Of a DNA stretch of 64,000 nucleotides, positions 43,758 to 55,453 are shown one piece after another. The notes under the pieces were generated by a model that was not told the DNA's origin, made no database searches, and worked only from the letters and a program-made list of their open reading frames with translations. The DNA lies in contig CM018680.1 in assembly GCA_009363875.1 (NCBI GenBank), positions 63,461,279 through 63,525,278 on the forward strand, given 5' to 3'. Within the stretch, counting starts at the first letter, position 1. Every line of letters starts with the position of its first letter. This DNA is from Mikania micrantha (taxonomy: Eukaryota > Streptophyta > Magnoliopsida > Asterales > Asteraceae). Made by a program: the position numbers and the translations under genes.

Positions 43758-44445
43758 TTCAGATGGTGAAGATGTTTATCAATATCTTTACAGATCTATG
43801 ATTAGTTCATTGATGTACCTGACTGCCAGCAGACAAGACATTATGTTTTTTGTCTGTTAGTGTGCCAGATATTAGGCGAATCTGAAGGCTTCTTACTTGA
43901 TTGCTGTCAAGAGGATCTTTCGCTACCTCGTCGGGAAATCTCGTCTCAGTTTGTGGTATCCTAAGAACTCTGAGTTCTATTTATTTTCTCACTCTGACAT
44001 TGATTTTGGTGGTTGCAATTTAGACAGGAATTCAACCATAGGTGGATGTCAGTAGTTAGGAGATTGCCTCGTCTTTTGGAAATGCAAGAAGCGAACAACC
44101 ATGTCAACCTCGAATAAAGAAGTTGAGCATGTCGCTGCCTCTATTTGCTATTCTCTGGTCATCTAGATGCAACAACAACTTCTTGATTACGGTTTAAATT
44201 TTCTTTACTATCGTATGTACTGTGATTATGAAGCCGCTCTACAATCGTCAAGAATCCGGTAAAACATTCCAAAACTAAGCATATTGATATGCGAATTCAC
44301 TTTATCCGAGACTGTTTCGAACGGAAGATGATCCATCTCGAAAGGGTCCACACAGATGACAATTTGGAGGATCTTTTCACTAAACCGTTCGATACAGCTT
44401 GTTTCCACCATTTGCTTGCCTTACTCAAACTAAGAAGTTTTAATT
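43758..44445 (+). pseudogene. RNase H domain (broken)
   Basis: The frame continues as RSMISSLMYLTASRQDIMF with stops after it, then SHSDIDFGGCNLDRNSTIGG, LGDCLVFWKCKKRTTMSTS and EVEHVAASICYS, and a later CDYEAAL. These are the copia RNase H blocks with its acidic residues partly kept. At least four stops interrupt it. Confidence 0.8.
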
Positions 44446-46250
44446 AATACAATTTTTGTAAATACTTCTATATATGTGTTTTGTTTTATTTTAATTTCTA
44501 CATCACAAGTTTAGGGGGAGAATATTTACAAAAACAACAAAACGATTTTCAGTTTTTGAGTCTGTTTATAAGTTTAGAAAATTTTCAGAAAGATTGAACA
44601 AAAAGATTTTTGATTTTAAGTTGATCTACAGGTTTAGGGGGAGTGAAACTTAATACAAATATAAAAAGATTTTTCCTTTTCAAATTTAAGAAAAATACAA
44701 AAAGATTTTATTTGGACAGTCAGGTGAAGTGGTTCCATAGAAAGTGAAATAATTGTTTGACACTCAAAAATTCACTACCTTAGTATAATTTCAAAAGAAT
44801 AACAACTTTATATAACTATAAATCTATAAGAAATTAAAGCATGTTTTCCAATAAAAATATTGGACATGATCATTCAAAAACAGTGTGTATATATATATAT
44901 GAGTGAGAAGTGTTGGAAAATCGGATAACCGGAAAGATGTAACAAATATTTGACTTTTTTTAGAAATATTTAAGTCAAAGCAAGATTGTGTTTCAACAAA
45001 CTTGGAATCGTTTTGAGAAAACTTGGGTATTTTCTATGTTTTGTGGAAAAAAAGAGCGGAAAATACTTACTGAAGCATCCTATGTTTTACGTAAGCAAAT
45101 ACCTAGATGTGTGACGTTAAAACATTTGAAGTTCGTTGAAACACAATCCAGTTTTGAAACAAAAGATTTCACAAAATTGACAGGTTGCATGTAAATCTGG
45201 TTTAATTGTCTGATTTCCCATAAACTTCCCATAAGGATTTAAAGAAAAATCATTAAAAATTTTTTGATCATAAATCTTATCTTTGAATTATGGATAAACG
45301 AGTGGAAATCATTGGTGGGGTATTATTATTTTTAAGGTTACGTTTCTGTAAGAAATTGTTTTAAGATGGTCAAATTTCTTATACAAATTTGATCCCACAA
45401 AATTGACCTCACTCAACCTTGAACTCGTCCAAAGTTCTTGATTTTATTTTATTTGAATTTTTAAAATGAAACCAATATTCGAAATGGTATTCAAAATAGT
45501 ATTCGAATTCGAGTACTCCAATAAGTGTACTCGATTTCGAGTACCAGAACTCAGCCTCCTTAAATACCAAGTCAAACACACAATTTTGAATAACCGACTT
45601 CGATAACTGTTTTTCTCTCTCCTAGGAGATCTCGTTTTCTGTGCACGAACTCAAAAATCCACTCCGGCTACCTTGTAGATCATACTTAAAACGAACCTAG
45701 TTATAGATTTTCATTAAATTTGGACTGTGAAATAAAAAGTTATGGAACAAAACCCAAAATTGAGTACTTCCATTCATAAACCGAAGTTTTTCAGGTCAAG
45801 TCAACTCGATGTACTCGAAATTGGAAACAAATTCTCACATATGTTGGTCGCCTCTAAATTCTGAGCATTGCAAGTATAAAATGGAGTTCTAAGGAGCAAA
45901 ATTGTAGGAGTTATGGAGGAATTTCTGTTCTCGAAATTTGAATACTCCAGTTCGAGAACCAGGTTTCGTGAACATCAGTTTGAAAAACTTTTTTTCGTGA
46001 GCCTCAGTTCGAGAACCCTTTTTCGTGAACTCCTCTTGCAGAACCCAATTTCAAGAACTCACACATTTCGTTCTCTCCCTTAATTTCGAGTACCTGTGAA
46101 AATTCAAGAACTACAGAGTTTCGAGAACTTTCCTTATTTTCAAATACTTGTTTTTTCGAGAACTTCATTTTGACTTAGATTTGACCTTGACTTTGACTTT
46201 CATTTTGATACTGTCGCTTGTGAACTACGTTATTATGGAGCATCCTTAGA
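44446..46250 (+). other. Spacer between pol and the third ORF
   Basis: About 1.8 kb without a credible gene. Two polypurine-like tracts, TTTAGGGGGAGAA (about 44,511) and TTTAGGGGGAGTG (about 44,634), resemble the terminal one at 48,342. From 45,470 to 46,150 the DNA is rich in TTCGAGTAC and TTCGAGAAC phrases. Confidence 0.6.
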
Positions 46251-48340
46251 TCATTTCCACATTCTTTATGATTTCTGGAACTCCATCACCGAAAGTACCG
46301 ATGCACATGGAATTTTATGTTTGATTGGGAAAGTACAAGGGCATCTAGTGGTCATTACAGAGCAGATCATGACTGAACGTCTGCAATTCGGAGACAAGGA
46401 TTCTTACCCGATAGAGCTTGATCGGGAACTCATTTAGAATACCATTTTAAGGATGGGATATGAGGGTCTTTTCCCTCCTATCGAGAAGAAGCTTCTACAT
46501 CCTTTCGGGAGATATCTAGCTCATGTCGTTACACATTGTCTATCCGGACGAAAAGGAGGCTATGATGTGCTGAACCAATCCCTTAGCTCATGTATGGTGG
46601 CGATTGCTTTGGGTCTAAACTTCAACTACTCACGAATGATCTTCCATGATATGCACGCAACATCAAAGGAAACAGAAAGGAGATATTTCTGGCGTTTCCC
46701 AGATTTATTCAGATCATCATTAATAAGAGGCACCAAAATCTCATTCTGACTGTTGGAACCTTGCCTATCAAGAGAATGAAGGAAGATATCTTCTCCTATA
46801 TGAAAATTAACAAGAAGGGGAAGCAATGGTATGTTGGAGTTCATCCCTTAGAGAAATTTGGGGGATTGTTTACAGGTTTGGGAGATGAAGCTGGGGAACA
46901 GGGAAGCCCAGTTGCCTTTGTAGCAAAGGAGCATGATCATGCCCCTGCAGGCACAACATCATAAGCCAATAAGGTTGTGGAGGACTCTTCATCTGAGTCG
47001 TCATTATCTGGAGAGGAAGAACTGATCAAGGAGCCAGTTCATGTGACTCCTCCTCTCTCACGAGCAGAAAGATTAAAGACACTGATTACATTCCTTCTCC
47101 CGAGTCATATCCAAAGAAAAAAAGATTGAAGACATGTCAAAGCATTCAAAGGATCCAAGGCTTAAGAAGAAAGCAGCTGGCACCTCCTCTTTCTATCAGG
47201 CTCAACCACCACCACCAAAGCCTCAACCACCACCCACAAAACCAGCCACTCAACCTAAACCATTCAAAACAACCACATCCACCCAAGCCACCAAACCACC
47301 TAACACTTCCACTACCACCATTCCACCACATATATCCACCACCACTAAAGCCACCAAAGACAAACCACTATATCCTCCACCTACACACATCTCACCACCA
47401 TTTTCACCAACTCCCATAAAATTTTCTCAACCTCCACCATCACCACCCAAAGCCTGTGATGACAAGGGGAAGGAACCGCTTCAAACCACACCACATCATA
47501 CTCGGCAATATCTCCACAGACCTTTATATTGTCTATTTGTATGCCCAGAAATATGTTAACGCACATGTACAGGAGGTCACGTCACTTGGGAAGGTCATTG
47601 ACAATTGGTTTGACAAACAATGTGATTGGACTCCTGATCCTTGGAAGTGTAGAAATCGTGCATGGGTGAAGGTCTAGCTGAGGATACTGAAGTGACACAC
47701 ACTTCTAGCTCCCGAGATCTGTTTGCTGTTCTCAATGAAAGATCAGAGGTCACAAGCTGGATGTACGATAAAGACAAGCAACTGTATGTGGTGAGAAGGC
47801 TAAATGGAAAGCTTGAATACTTCAAGCATCCTTAGGACTTCTGTTCTATGCCAAAGATTGAACTTAGGAGCATCAACAAGGCAGTATTCTACAATACATC
47901 CAAACATAGTCAGGCCGAGTTGTTTGCGAAGTTCCTGAACGATTAGTGCGATAAAGACTTCCCCATGATGAAGAAAACAAAAGTAAAACGATACGTCTCT
48001 CCGTGCATCAGTGATCATGTCAAGAAGAAGCCTTAGATTTATTACAGATATTCTCTACTTGCTACTTAAAAAGTAGACTCTATTTCATCTAGGGTTCCAG
48101 ATAACACGCTGAAGAACTTTGACTTATGGTAAGAAGACACATGCAGCGGTTATGATGTAGACAAAGAGTGATTTATATTATCTAGACATTATTATGGACC
48201 CGATGGAATTCCTCAAGTTTGGAAAACACGACATGCAGGTGCTGCACGAAAACTGCATACGCACCTATGGAAGTTGGAGATAAAGCTATATACATGTGCT
48301 GGTCCTCACTCTGTCAAACTTGATATTAATTGATTTCATC
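46251..48340 (+). pseudogene. Envelope-like third ORF of SIRE-type element (broken)
   Basis: Fragments in several frames cover about 2 kb between pol and the 3' LTR. A conserved first part at 46,453-46,749 includes YEGLFPPIEKKLLHPFGRYL, HCLSGRKGGYD and MVAIALGLNFNYSRMIFHDM. A strongly Pro/Thr/Lys-rich middle follows at 47,134-47,559 (PPPPKPQPPPTKPATQPKP), then Q/W-rich fragments to about 47,680. This layout matches the extra ORF of SIRE/Maximus elements, which has been called envelope-like because of its position; its role is not known. Many stops and shifts are present. Confidence 0.7.
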
Positions 48341-48355
48341 AGTTTAGGGGAAGTT
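48341..48355 (+). other. Polypurine tract of SIRE-type element
   Basis: AGTTTAGGGGAAGTT stands directly before the 3' LTR and is the expected plus-strand primer. Confidence 0.75.
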
Positions 48356-48730
48356 TGTAGAGCCCAATCCAGAGACGAAGACTGACAAAATCAATTGGTG
48401 ATCAGATGAATACCTAGTTTTGTTATTTTCATGTAATTAGATTCTCGTGTACTTTAGATTTCAAGTACTCGGCCAATTCGTGTCCATAGGTTCGAGTATT
48501 CCTAGGAGTTGTATAAATAGACATATTTTGTACTGCCCTAGGGTTGGATTCGCAAGGCACTGCTTTCTTGACCTATTGAGGTTGTGTTCTAGTAAAGTTC
48601 ACGTTTTTATACAAAGCAAGCATTTTTACATCTCTTATGTTGATTCTAACTTGGATTCCTCACTCGTTGGAGTTATTTGGTGTTGATTGGAGTGATAAAG
48701 CTCAAGTATTGATTGGAATCTGGACCTACA
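48356..48730 (+). repeat. 3' LTR of SIRE-type element
   Basis: This 375-base copy starts TGTAGAGCCC and ends GGACCTACA. It is followed by CCGTC, one base different from the left flank CCGTT. Confidence 0.85.
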
Positions 48731-48839
48731 CCGTCTATACCCACTGGTTTGGGTATGACCGGTTCTGGTCCAGTTTTTTGCCCACCTTTATGGCGGTCAT
48801 GTTCATTGAAGCACTCAGAATTTGTAAGATCTTAAAAGG

Positions 48840-49640
48840 CTGGTGCTCACCAAAACACTAACTTTCTTGGCCTAACCAATCCCCCACAAGTCCAAAGAAG
48901 ACAACAAAGGATATAATTATCCATCCGAAGTCATCGAAGGTATAATTTGCTTTCGAAATACTTAATACTTTCGGAGGATAACTATATTCTTCCAATGACC
49001 TAGGCAAAACACAAAGCATTCAAAAACTACAACGTATTACAGACCTCAAATATCTCAATGATCAATATCTTACGAAAGCCTTCCGATGACATAAGACAAA
49101 GCTTCCAAAGAACACATTACATTGTAGGCCTCATTGATCTGAATGATCAATATCTTACTAATGTCTTTAGATGCAAAAGATCATCGGAAGGTCTCCAAGC
49201 TAGTTAAACCTAATACTGCATCAACGTTCTTCTTAAAATCAAGTTGGAGATTGCCAACAGGTCCTGATGCAATGGTTTCCGAAGACCTTCGACTGCTGAT
49301 GTTCCTTTCCTATTGAAGAGATATTCAAAGTTTCTTTCCACCTTTAGAACCAAATCATAAGACATTCTTGTGTTAGTCAGCAACAAGAGCACAACTAAAG
49401 AAGTTTTAAATATATGCTCATTAATGTCTTTTGTAGTCTAACTAATTAATGTAAAGTCAATGGAGCCATTTGTATGTACTGCAGTTAATATGGCTTTGCA
49501 TGACAAGTCATAATAGAATAGTATATTTACATTAGTTTGTTTTTAGTGTTTTGTCCAGCGTTGTATCCCTATGAGGATAAAACTATAGCTTCTAGTATAT
49601 AACTTCTTACTTGTAATCCAACAAAATGGAGAGTTAAAGC
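48840..49640 (+). repeat. SIRE-type LTR fragment (type C), second copy
   Basis: This stretch aligns with 16,030-16,655 and 17,386-17,540 from the CCCACAAGTCC phrase to the AGTATATAAC end, without the CGCTTCGCG insertion. It shows what the uninterrupted LTR looks like. No internal region follows, so it is solo or truncated. CTTCCGA-type motifs recur through it. Confidence 0.6.
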
Positions 49641-49792
49641 TTAATCTTTAAGCTAAATGACAAACATAAAAAACACATCAACTAAACTAAAGATACAGTG
49701 AGATGAAAAATATAAAATATAAATCATAAAGTTAACCATAAAGATAAGCGTTAAAGAAAATGACGGGCATAATATATATTATGATGACATGA

Positions 49793-49819
49793 AATATATA
49801 TATATATATATATATATAA
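49793..49819. repeat. (AT)n microsatellite
   Basis: A pure AT run stands directly left of a MITE fragment. Confidence 0.85.
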
Positions 49820-49825
49820 TAGGGC

Positions 49826-50012
49826 ATAGAATTTTACATAACCCACTAAATGTGCGCTAACCCAAATAACTTTGGGAAGATGAATCCAAATCTTAGATTT
49901 TTTTTTTTCTTTTAAACATCATTATAACACATTTTGAACACCATGTTCTTTTATGAGTTTGGGCTGATTCATTTTCGTTTGAGATCCTACATCATTGTAG
50001 TGTGTGCTACAG
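49826..50012. mobile_element. Truncated relative of the 35-kb MITE
   Basis: From TAGGGCATAGAATTTTACAT through AACCCACTAAATGTGCGC to the GTAGTGTGTGCTACA block, it is the inverse of 35,118-35,291. The distal terminal repeat is missing, so the copy is cut short at about 50,012. Confidence 0.7.
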
Positions 50013-50393
50013 CATAAAAGATGCAATAATAAGTCTAGAAAGAAATAAATTCAATGAAATTTATTCTACAAGTTTACATGTAGATATAAGATAACCAAAT
50101 TCTCTCAAACAAGTGACAATATTTTGTTTATAATTCAAAGTAATCAAGTCTTGAAGTAAAAAATGTATTTTACAAGTTTGCAATAGATGTAATTTCTCTC
50201 AAAAACGTATCTATACATTTTTTAAAAGCAAGTATTTCTACAAATTTGCAATAGATAAGACAAGAATTTTTTTTTCATAGAGCACATACAACATATCACA
50301 CACAACATCAAACCAATCTAACTAGACTTAATGGTTTTGTTTCAAATGTTTGAATGTGTTCTATTGTTCAAAATCATTAAAAATGGACATACG
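50013..50393. other. AT-rich spacer
   Basis: Short direct repeats of the form TTTACAAGTTTGCAATAGAT occur at about 50,170 and 50,237. I see no gene. Confidence 0.4.
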
Positions 50394-53318
50394 TGTCACA
50401 CCATGAGAAATCCCGTCCCTTCCGGGGCACGAGTGTGACAATCCGGCAATTCGCGGTTAACCCCGTTAACCCAAAAATTAGCAAAAACATGTGAAATTGA
50501 ACAAAATTCAATTAAAGAGTATAAATTTGATTAAAATGAGTGTGCAAACATCTAAATTGCAAGGATTAAAAATTGAAATCACTTAAAGTTCACAATTTTG
50601 ACTTTATAAGTCAAAAATTCGTATGGTAGAACAAAGGGGTTTGAATTTCACATCAATACATGGTTACAAACTGAATTAAACGTTCATGAGCATCACATTA
50701 ATGACTATTATCATCAAACAACCATTATTAGGCAATCAAAGATAAAAATTTATCATGAAAATTAATCCAAAAGTCGAAACCGTTCTAATCATTATCAAAT
50801 TCGTATAACCCGAATGTAATTCACACAATTGCATATCCCTACACTTCAATCGGCACCATTAGAGTCTGTGCTGTACATCAATTCAAGCAAAAACGTATCG
50901 GGGAGCAATTGAGATTCAAGGGTTGGCCGAAGTTCAAGGTTTAGGGAGAACTCCTACAATTTGACATCAAAACAGGTAAGTAAACATTTCTAAACACTTT
51001 AACATTGCCGACTAAGAATAACCTTCATTCAAAAATCTCGAATTGATAATGTTCGAATTCTAGGGCTTGTTCTAAGAACCGGTTTGGGGTTTTCAACACA
51101 AACGATTTTGATACTCAAATTAATATGCATAGATAGTTTCAGAAACCTCCGACTATGCTAACTGATATGTCAATTTCATCAAACAAGTACGAATGCTAGG
51201 GATTCAATTTCTAGGGTTCTTGATGGAAGCCTATTTGGGGGTTTTGTATCAAATGAGTTCGATAATCAAATTACTTTGCATAGAGAGTTTCGTAACTAAA
51301 TATATAATGAAAACCATGTATCTATTTCAAATCATGTTAATGAATTGAATGATTCCGATTTCTAGGGCTTGTGGGTTAAAACAAAATTGGGATTTTGATT
51401 CAAATGAGTTTAAAAACGAAATTAATTGTTATCTTTAGTACCAGAAACTTTCGATTTAAGTAAACACTATGATGATTTCATTCAATTGTGTCGAATTTCA
51501 TGAATTCCTATTCTAGGGTTTATGTTTGAAACCGGTTTGTGGTTTTCTAGTAAAACAAGTTTAAAAATGAAATTAAATGGATTCACTGGCCTCAGAAAAA
51601 TCCGATCAAGAATAACCCTAAGTTAATTCCATATAGAAACAACGGATTAGGAGGTTTTGATTATTAGGGTTCATCACTATGTTCGAATTGGGGTTTTCGA
51701 TTTAAATGATAATGATAATTGCATTAATTTGCACAGATAGGGTCGAAGATACTGGTTGAATGGAAACCCTATGATTTTTCATATTTACATTAAGGAATTA
51801 AACGAATTCGAGTTGAGAATTTGAATTTAGGTTCAAACCCAATTAGAGTTACAAAACCATATGATTCTGATTGAAATGGATCACTTAAAAACACAAATGA
51901 ACTCGATTAAATCTGTACCAGCAAAACCCCATGATTTTAGAGTTGATCGAGTTCAAATTTCAGGTTAGGGAAGCTTGGTTGGTTCGATTGAATTAAACAA
52001 GGGGGAACCGGCTTAGGTAAGGTTAAAACAATTTAAAGATGGAATCTGATGCGAAACCCTAGCGGGTGAAGATGGTGTGATGGGTGTGTTTTGTGTGAAA
52101 GGTTGCGGGTTCGAGCCCAAGGACAACCGGTTTTGCACCAAAACATAATTTTTAATCTTTTTGCCATAACTTTTTCATTCTAACTCCGATTTAGTCCATT
52201 CCAGTTGCGTTGGAACCGTAACGGAATCCCGAACAGTATATAATAATAAAATTTATATTTTAACATGAAAATGAAATCGCGTATAATTACGTTTGTTTAA
52301 ATAAAATCATAAACGACTATGTGATTTTATTAAACGACTTTAAAGTCACGCGTATTTACTTGTGCACAATTCTAACTATCCAACATACGTGTGTTGACAC
52401 GTATGTGATTTCAAGCACAAAACGACATCCCGAATAACATTAAGTTATTGTTAAAACACAGGTTCTTCGTAAGAGGACTTTCTACGCGAGTTCACGTGTT
52501 TGATCATTCTATTCACAATCAAAGGTGCGTACACGGCCCCTTTCTTATTTTAACTGTTATGGGGGAGAAAACATGTGCAACAAACATTTTTAGGTACATA
52601 TCACTTGCATGAGTTAGCTGTTTACATTGAGTGCAAACATAGCATTACAAGTCCTTACATTTCGAACCGTTTAGTTTGCCGTAGTGCAAAGCGTGGTAGT
52701 TGGAAATAGATCTATTAGGTTTGACAAACCTCACTTGGTAGATGGGATCTACGCAAGTGTTTGACTAGCCAATTCACATTTCAATTGTTTGTGCTAGACA
52801 ATAGTGGCAAGGCAAAACATGCGTTAGCATGCAACAGTCAGTTTCGATGTCGACCACTTATGTAAATAGTATAAATGACTAGCTATCATGACTATGCATG
52901 TGTGATTATGTTATCTGCAAACTTATATTCAAACTGTTGTTTCAAATATTTGTGAATGCTTAAACCTGTGTAATGCACCAACCTTTGTGTTGACTTGATT
53001 TACATGTTTTCTCAGGAAGCTAAGGTTACACAAGCAAGCAGGCATGGACTAGGAGATCGAGTCGCTTGCATGTTTTACATTTATGTTATTTAGATTTGAA
53101 CTTTTGGAATTTTGTTTGTAATTTACAGTTTTCAAACCGTTATGGTTGTTCATGTTTTAAAAACGCTTCCACAACGTAGAACTTTGATATTACAGTTTTT
53201 GATCAAAGTATGTTTTGAAAATCATATAGAGGTCTTCGTTATGTCTAATGATCTGAGATCCTGGTTTGTCACGTCCCAAACGGTATGATTCTGTTAGTTG
53301 AAAATTGGGGGTGTGACA
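50394..53318 (+). repeat. Solo gypsy-type LTR (~2.9 kb)
   Basis: The sequence starts TGTCACACCATG and ends GGGGGTGTGACA, the inverted TGTCACACC ends of a plant gypsy LTR. No PBS or polypurine tract adjoins it. The flanks share only ACG, so a 5-bp duplication is not shown. The part at about 52,600-53,060 has a diverged inverse relative at 53,570-54,060. The 151-bp array lies inside. Confidence 0.6.
51000..51975. repeat. 151-bp periodic tandem repeat inside the LTR
   Basis: The phrase CTAGGGYTT stands at 51,060, 51,211, 51,362, 51,513 and, as TTAGGGTT, at 51,664, spaced exactly 151 bases each time. A weaker unit follows near 51,826. Within units the order is CTAGGG, GGGGTTTT, AAATGAGTT-like, GAAATTAAT-like, a GTTTCAGAAAC-like phrase and TTCAT-AATT. 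Units are diverged, but the spacing has been kept. Confidence 0.85.
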
Positions 53319-54060
53319 ACGAGCGACAGACTGTCAAGATCGCAGTCTCCAGTCACACAGATGCGAAACCTACATGTCTGGTTGCATACGTACATCCAGT
53401 AACTTTGATAAAAGAGTTTTGTAAAATCAGAGTTGTGTAAGTTTAATAATATCAAAACCGATATAGTTCATAAGTTGCGGAAGCGTTGTTAAAACGATTT
53501 TCAAAACAAAACAGAGTAATAGTTTGCGGAAGTGGTTTAAGATATAATCATTAATATTGTCGATCCTAAGACACTAAAGCTGATGCATGGGACTCCATCC
53601 TAGCATCCTATCCTTGTGTGCATGCCTTAGTTACCTGAGAAAACATGCGAGAAAAAGGTCAACACAATGGTTGGTGAGAGCACATGTTTTTCATAAACAA
53701 TAAGCATCCAATTTTTAAAGTAAGAGTTATGATTTACATATCATTACAATGTAGTATCGATTGCTATCTAGTCAATACAGTTATATTATATGTGGGTTCG
53801 TACCGAAGCTGGCAGTGGTGCCTCTCGCCATGTCCATCACAAGAAAATGGCAAAGTGTTGGTCAATATTGCACCCATTCTGATCTCCAGTCGGGTTGGCC
53901 TCCCAGGTGCGATGGGTTGGGCTTGTCAGGCCTAAATAGTACTATTCAAGATTATCACGCTAGGCGCTACGTGCTACTAACAGTCCGTGGAGTATCGCGA
54001 GGACTTTTAGTTGTGATGTGGTCCACACATATACATATAGTGATAAAGCATGTCCATATG
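53319..54060 (-). repeat. Gypsy-type LTR fragment, inverted relative
   Basis: Read on the - strand, TGTTGACC...ATGTTTTCTCAGGTAACTAAGG at 53,610-53,670 matches TGTTGACTTGATTTACATGTTTTCTCAGGAAGCTAAGG-type sequence at 52,992-53,028. TTAGGCCTGACAAGCC near 53,925 matches TTAGGTTTGACAAACC near 52,717. It is an LTR fragment facing the solo LTR. It also truncates the copia element on its right. Confidence 0.6.
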
Positions 54061-54069
54061 TAAATAAAA

Positions 54070-54460
54070 TGAGTTGGCATCAGACAACATGGTCCTTGCA
54101 GCCCCAATTAGTGTCATATTCCTTCTCTCAGCAAAACCATTTTGTTGTGGAGTCCTAGGAGCACTAAATTGTCTTGTAATACCTTTAGATTCACGAAAAA
54201 AATTTAAAACATGGTTCTTGAATTATGTTCCTTGATCTGATCGGATTATTTTTACATTATGGTCACTTTCATTCTCTACCCTCAGAATGATTGATTTTAG
54301 GGTCTCAGCAGTTTCATCGTTGGTATTTAAGAAAAATACCCAGGTGTACTAAGAGATATCATCAGTGACCACCTAGAAATATGACTTTCTAGCAAGACTT
54401 TTAACACTTGTGGGGCCAAACAAGTCCATGTGAAGTAAATGCCGGACTGTTGTGATTGAA
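54070..54460 (-). pseudogene. Integrase core domain (rve), broken
   Basis: The - strand gives HMDLFGPTSVKSL with the first catalytic Asp, then VVTDDIS, TWVFFL, and NDETAETLKSIILRVENE. KIIRSDQGT follows with the second Asp, then FKNHVLNFF and APRTPQQNGFAERRN with the catalytic Glu. At least three stops interrupt it. Integrase inserts the cDNA into the genome. The sequence ends at MTLIGAARTML, before the C-terminal part. Confidence 0.8.
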
Positions 54461-54492
54461 TTTATCTCTTTGGCATGATGAGATGTTTTGTG

Positions 54493-54710
54493 TTACTTAC
54501 CTTTTAAAGATACAACACATTTATCAACACATATGAACTCTTTTGTTGGTAAACCAGTTACTAAGTTATTTTTAACAAGTTTATTCATATTTTTAAGGTT
54601 TACATGACAAAGTCTCCTATGCCAAAGACATGATTCATCAAGTGAAGAGATAAAGCAACTTATGTTACTAAGTGGTGCAGTTGTGCTCATATCTAGCATC
54701 TACATGTTGG
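54493..54710 (-). pseudogene. GAG-pre-integrase domain
   Basis: The frame contains CLWHRRLCHVNLKNMNKLVK, then LVTGLPTKEF and C..CV. This is the HHCC-type zinc finger in front of copia integrases (H and C residues in HRRLCHVN and CVDKCV). Confidence 0.8.
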
Positions 54711-54870
54711 TTCTTCTTAGAGCCCTAAACAGAATATGATCATTTGGGACAACAAATCCTGGGTTCTGAACAATACATTGATGCTAAGTAAACAACATGT
54801 TGTGCTTTTGATCACACACCTATGATACACTCAGTAAATTGTAGTTTAGTTCCTTTACAAAATGCACATT

Positions 54871-55065
54871 CTAAAAGCTTACATTGCCATTTGTGATTGT
54901 GCCCCAACCTGTAATGTAACCTCCTACTGGATCACTTCCAAATGCAACAGACCCTCCAAAGAATGGTTCATATTTGTGCAGGTGAGTCTTATTACCTGTC
55001 ATGTGCCTGGAACAACCACTGTCAACAATCCACAAGTTGCTCTTTAATTCCTGTTGTCCCTGCAC
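54871..55065 (-). pseudogene. Aspartic protease (copia), fragment
   Basis: The frame holds LWIVDSGCSRHMTGN, the catalytic DSG motif of copia proteases, followed by VAFGSDPVGGYITGWGT, the usual flap-side block. It cuts the Gag-Pol polyprotein. Stops lie on both sides. Confidence 0.85.
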
Positions 55066-55453
55066 ATGACTAGAAGTGAATTAGTTCCGGATGGGAACCC
55101 AAGCCCATATGGTCTTTGGTTTTCCATTTGCATCATTGTAAATAAATTTCTTTGGCATCATCATTGGTGGGACAGATGATGCGTTTGTAGTTGGTGGGAT
55201 AGGTGGCTGAACAGATGGTTCAGTTGTCTCCTTCTTCTTCCATATCTGCTTGACTTTTAAGGTTGTCGGAAGAGTTTGCTTCTTTTGACAGTTATCGGAA
55301 GCACCTTTAGTCTTCCCTTCCGATGACTTGGTTTTTGATGGTAAGTGGGGATTTTCTTATGATGTTCTTCTTCCGAAGGGATAAGATTTCTTGGGTTTGT
55401 TGGAAGCCTTCTTTGCATGTGCTTCCGATGCTTTCTTTCTTTTGGAAGCCTTC

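Larger units (their letters stand above)
39384..48730 (+). mobile_element. Decayed SIRE-type copia retrotransposon
   Basis: This 9.3-kb + strand element has LTRs of 376 and 375 bases, a PBS (39,760), gag, RT, RNase H, a long spacer, an envelope-like ORF and a polypurine tract (48,342). Flanks CCGTT and CCGTC are a target duplication with one change. Protease and integrase are missing, the RT lacks its finger/palm start, and many stops and frameshifts are present, so it is dead. The gag type, RT sequence and third ORF place it in the SIRE/Maximus lineage. Confidence 0.85.
39184..48790. mobile_element. hAT-type element split by a copia retrotransposon
   Basis: The left end TAGAGGTGCACAAATCGG and right end TTTGCCCACCTTTA are roughly inverse. 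They are flanked by CAGCGGTC (39,176-39,183) and TGGCGGTC (48,791-48,798), which agree at 6 of 8 positions. The outer parts (39,184-39,383 and 48,731-48,790) share GGTTTCAACCGGTT / GACCGGTTCTGG phrases. The copia element sits between them, so the hAT-type insertion is older. Confidence 0.65.

Noticed and set aside
50389..53323. 5-bp target duplication around the solo LTR
   Set aside because: Flanks ATACG and ACGAG share only ACG in shifted positions, so I do not claim a duplication.
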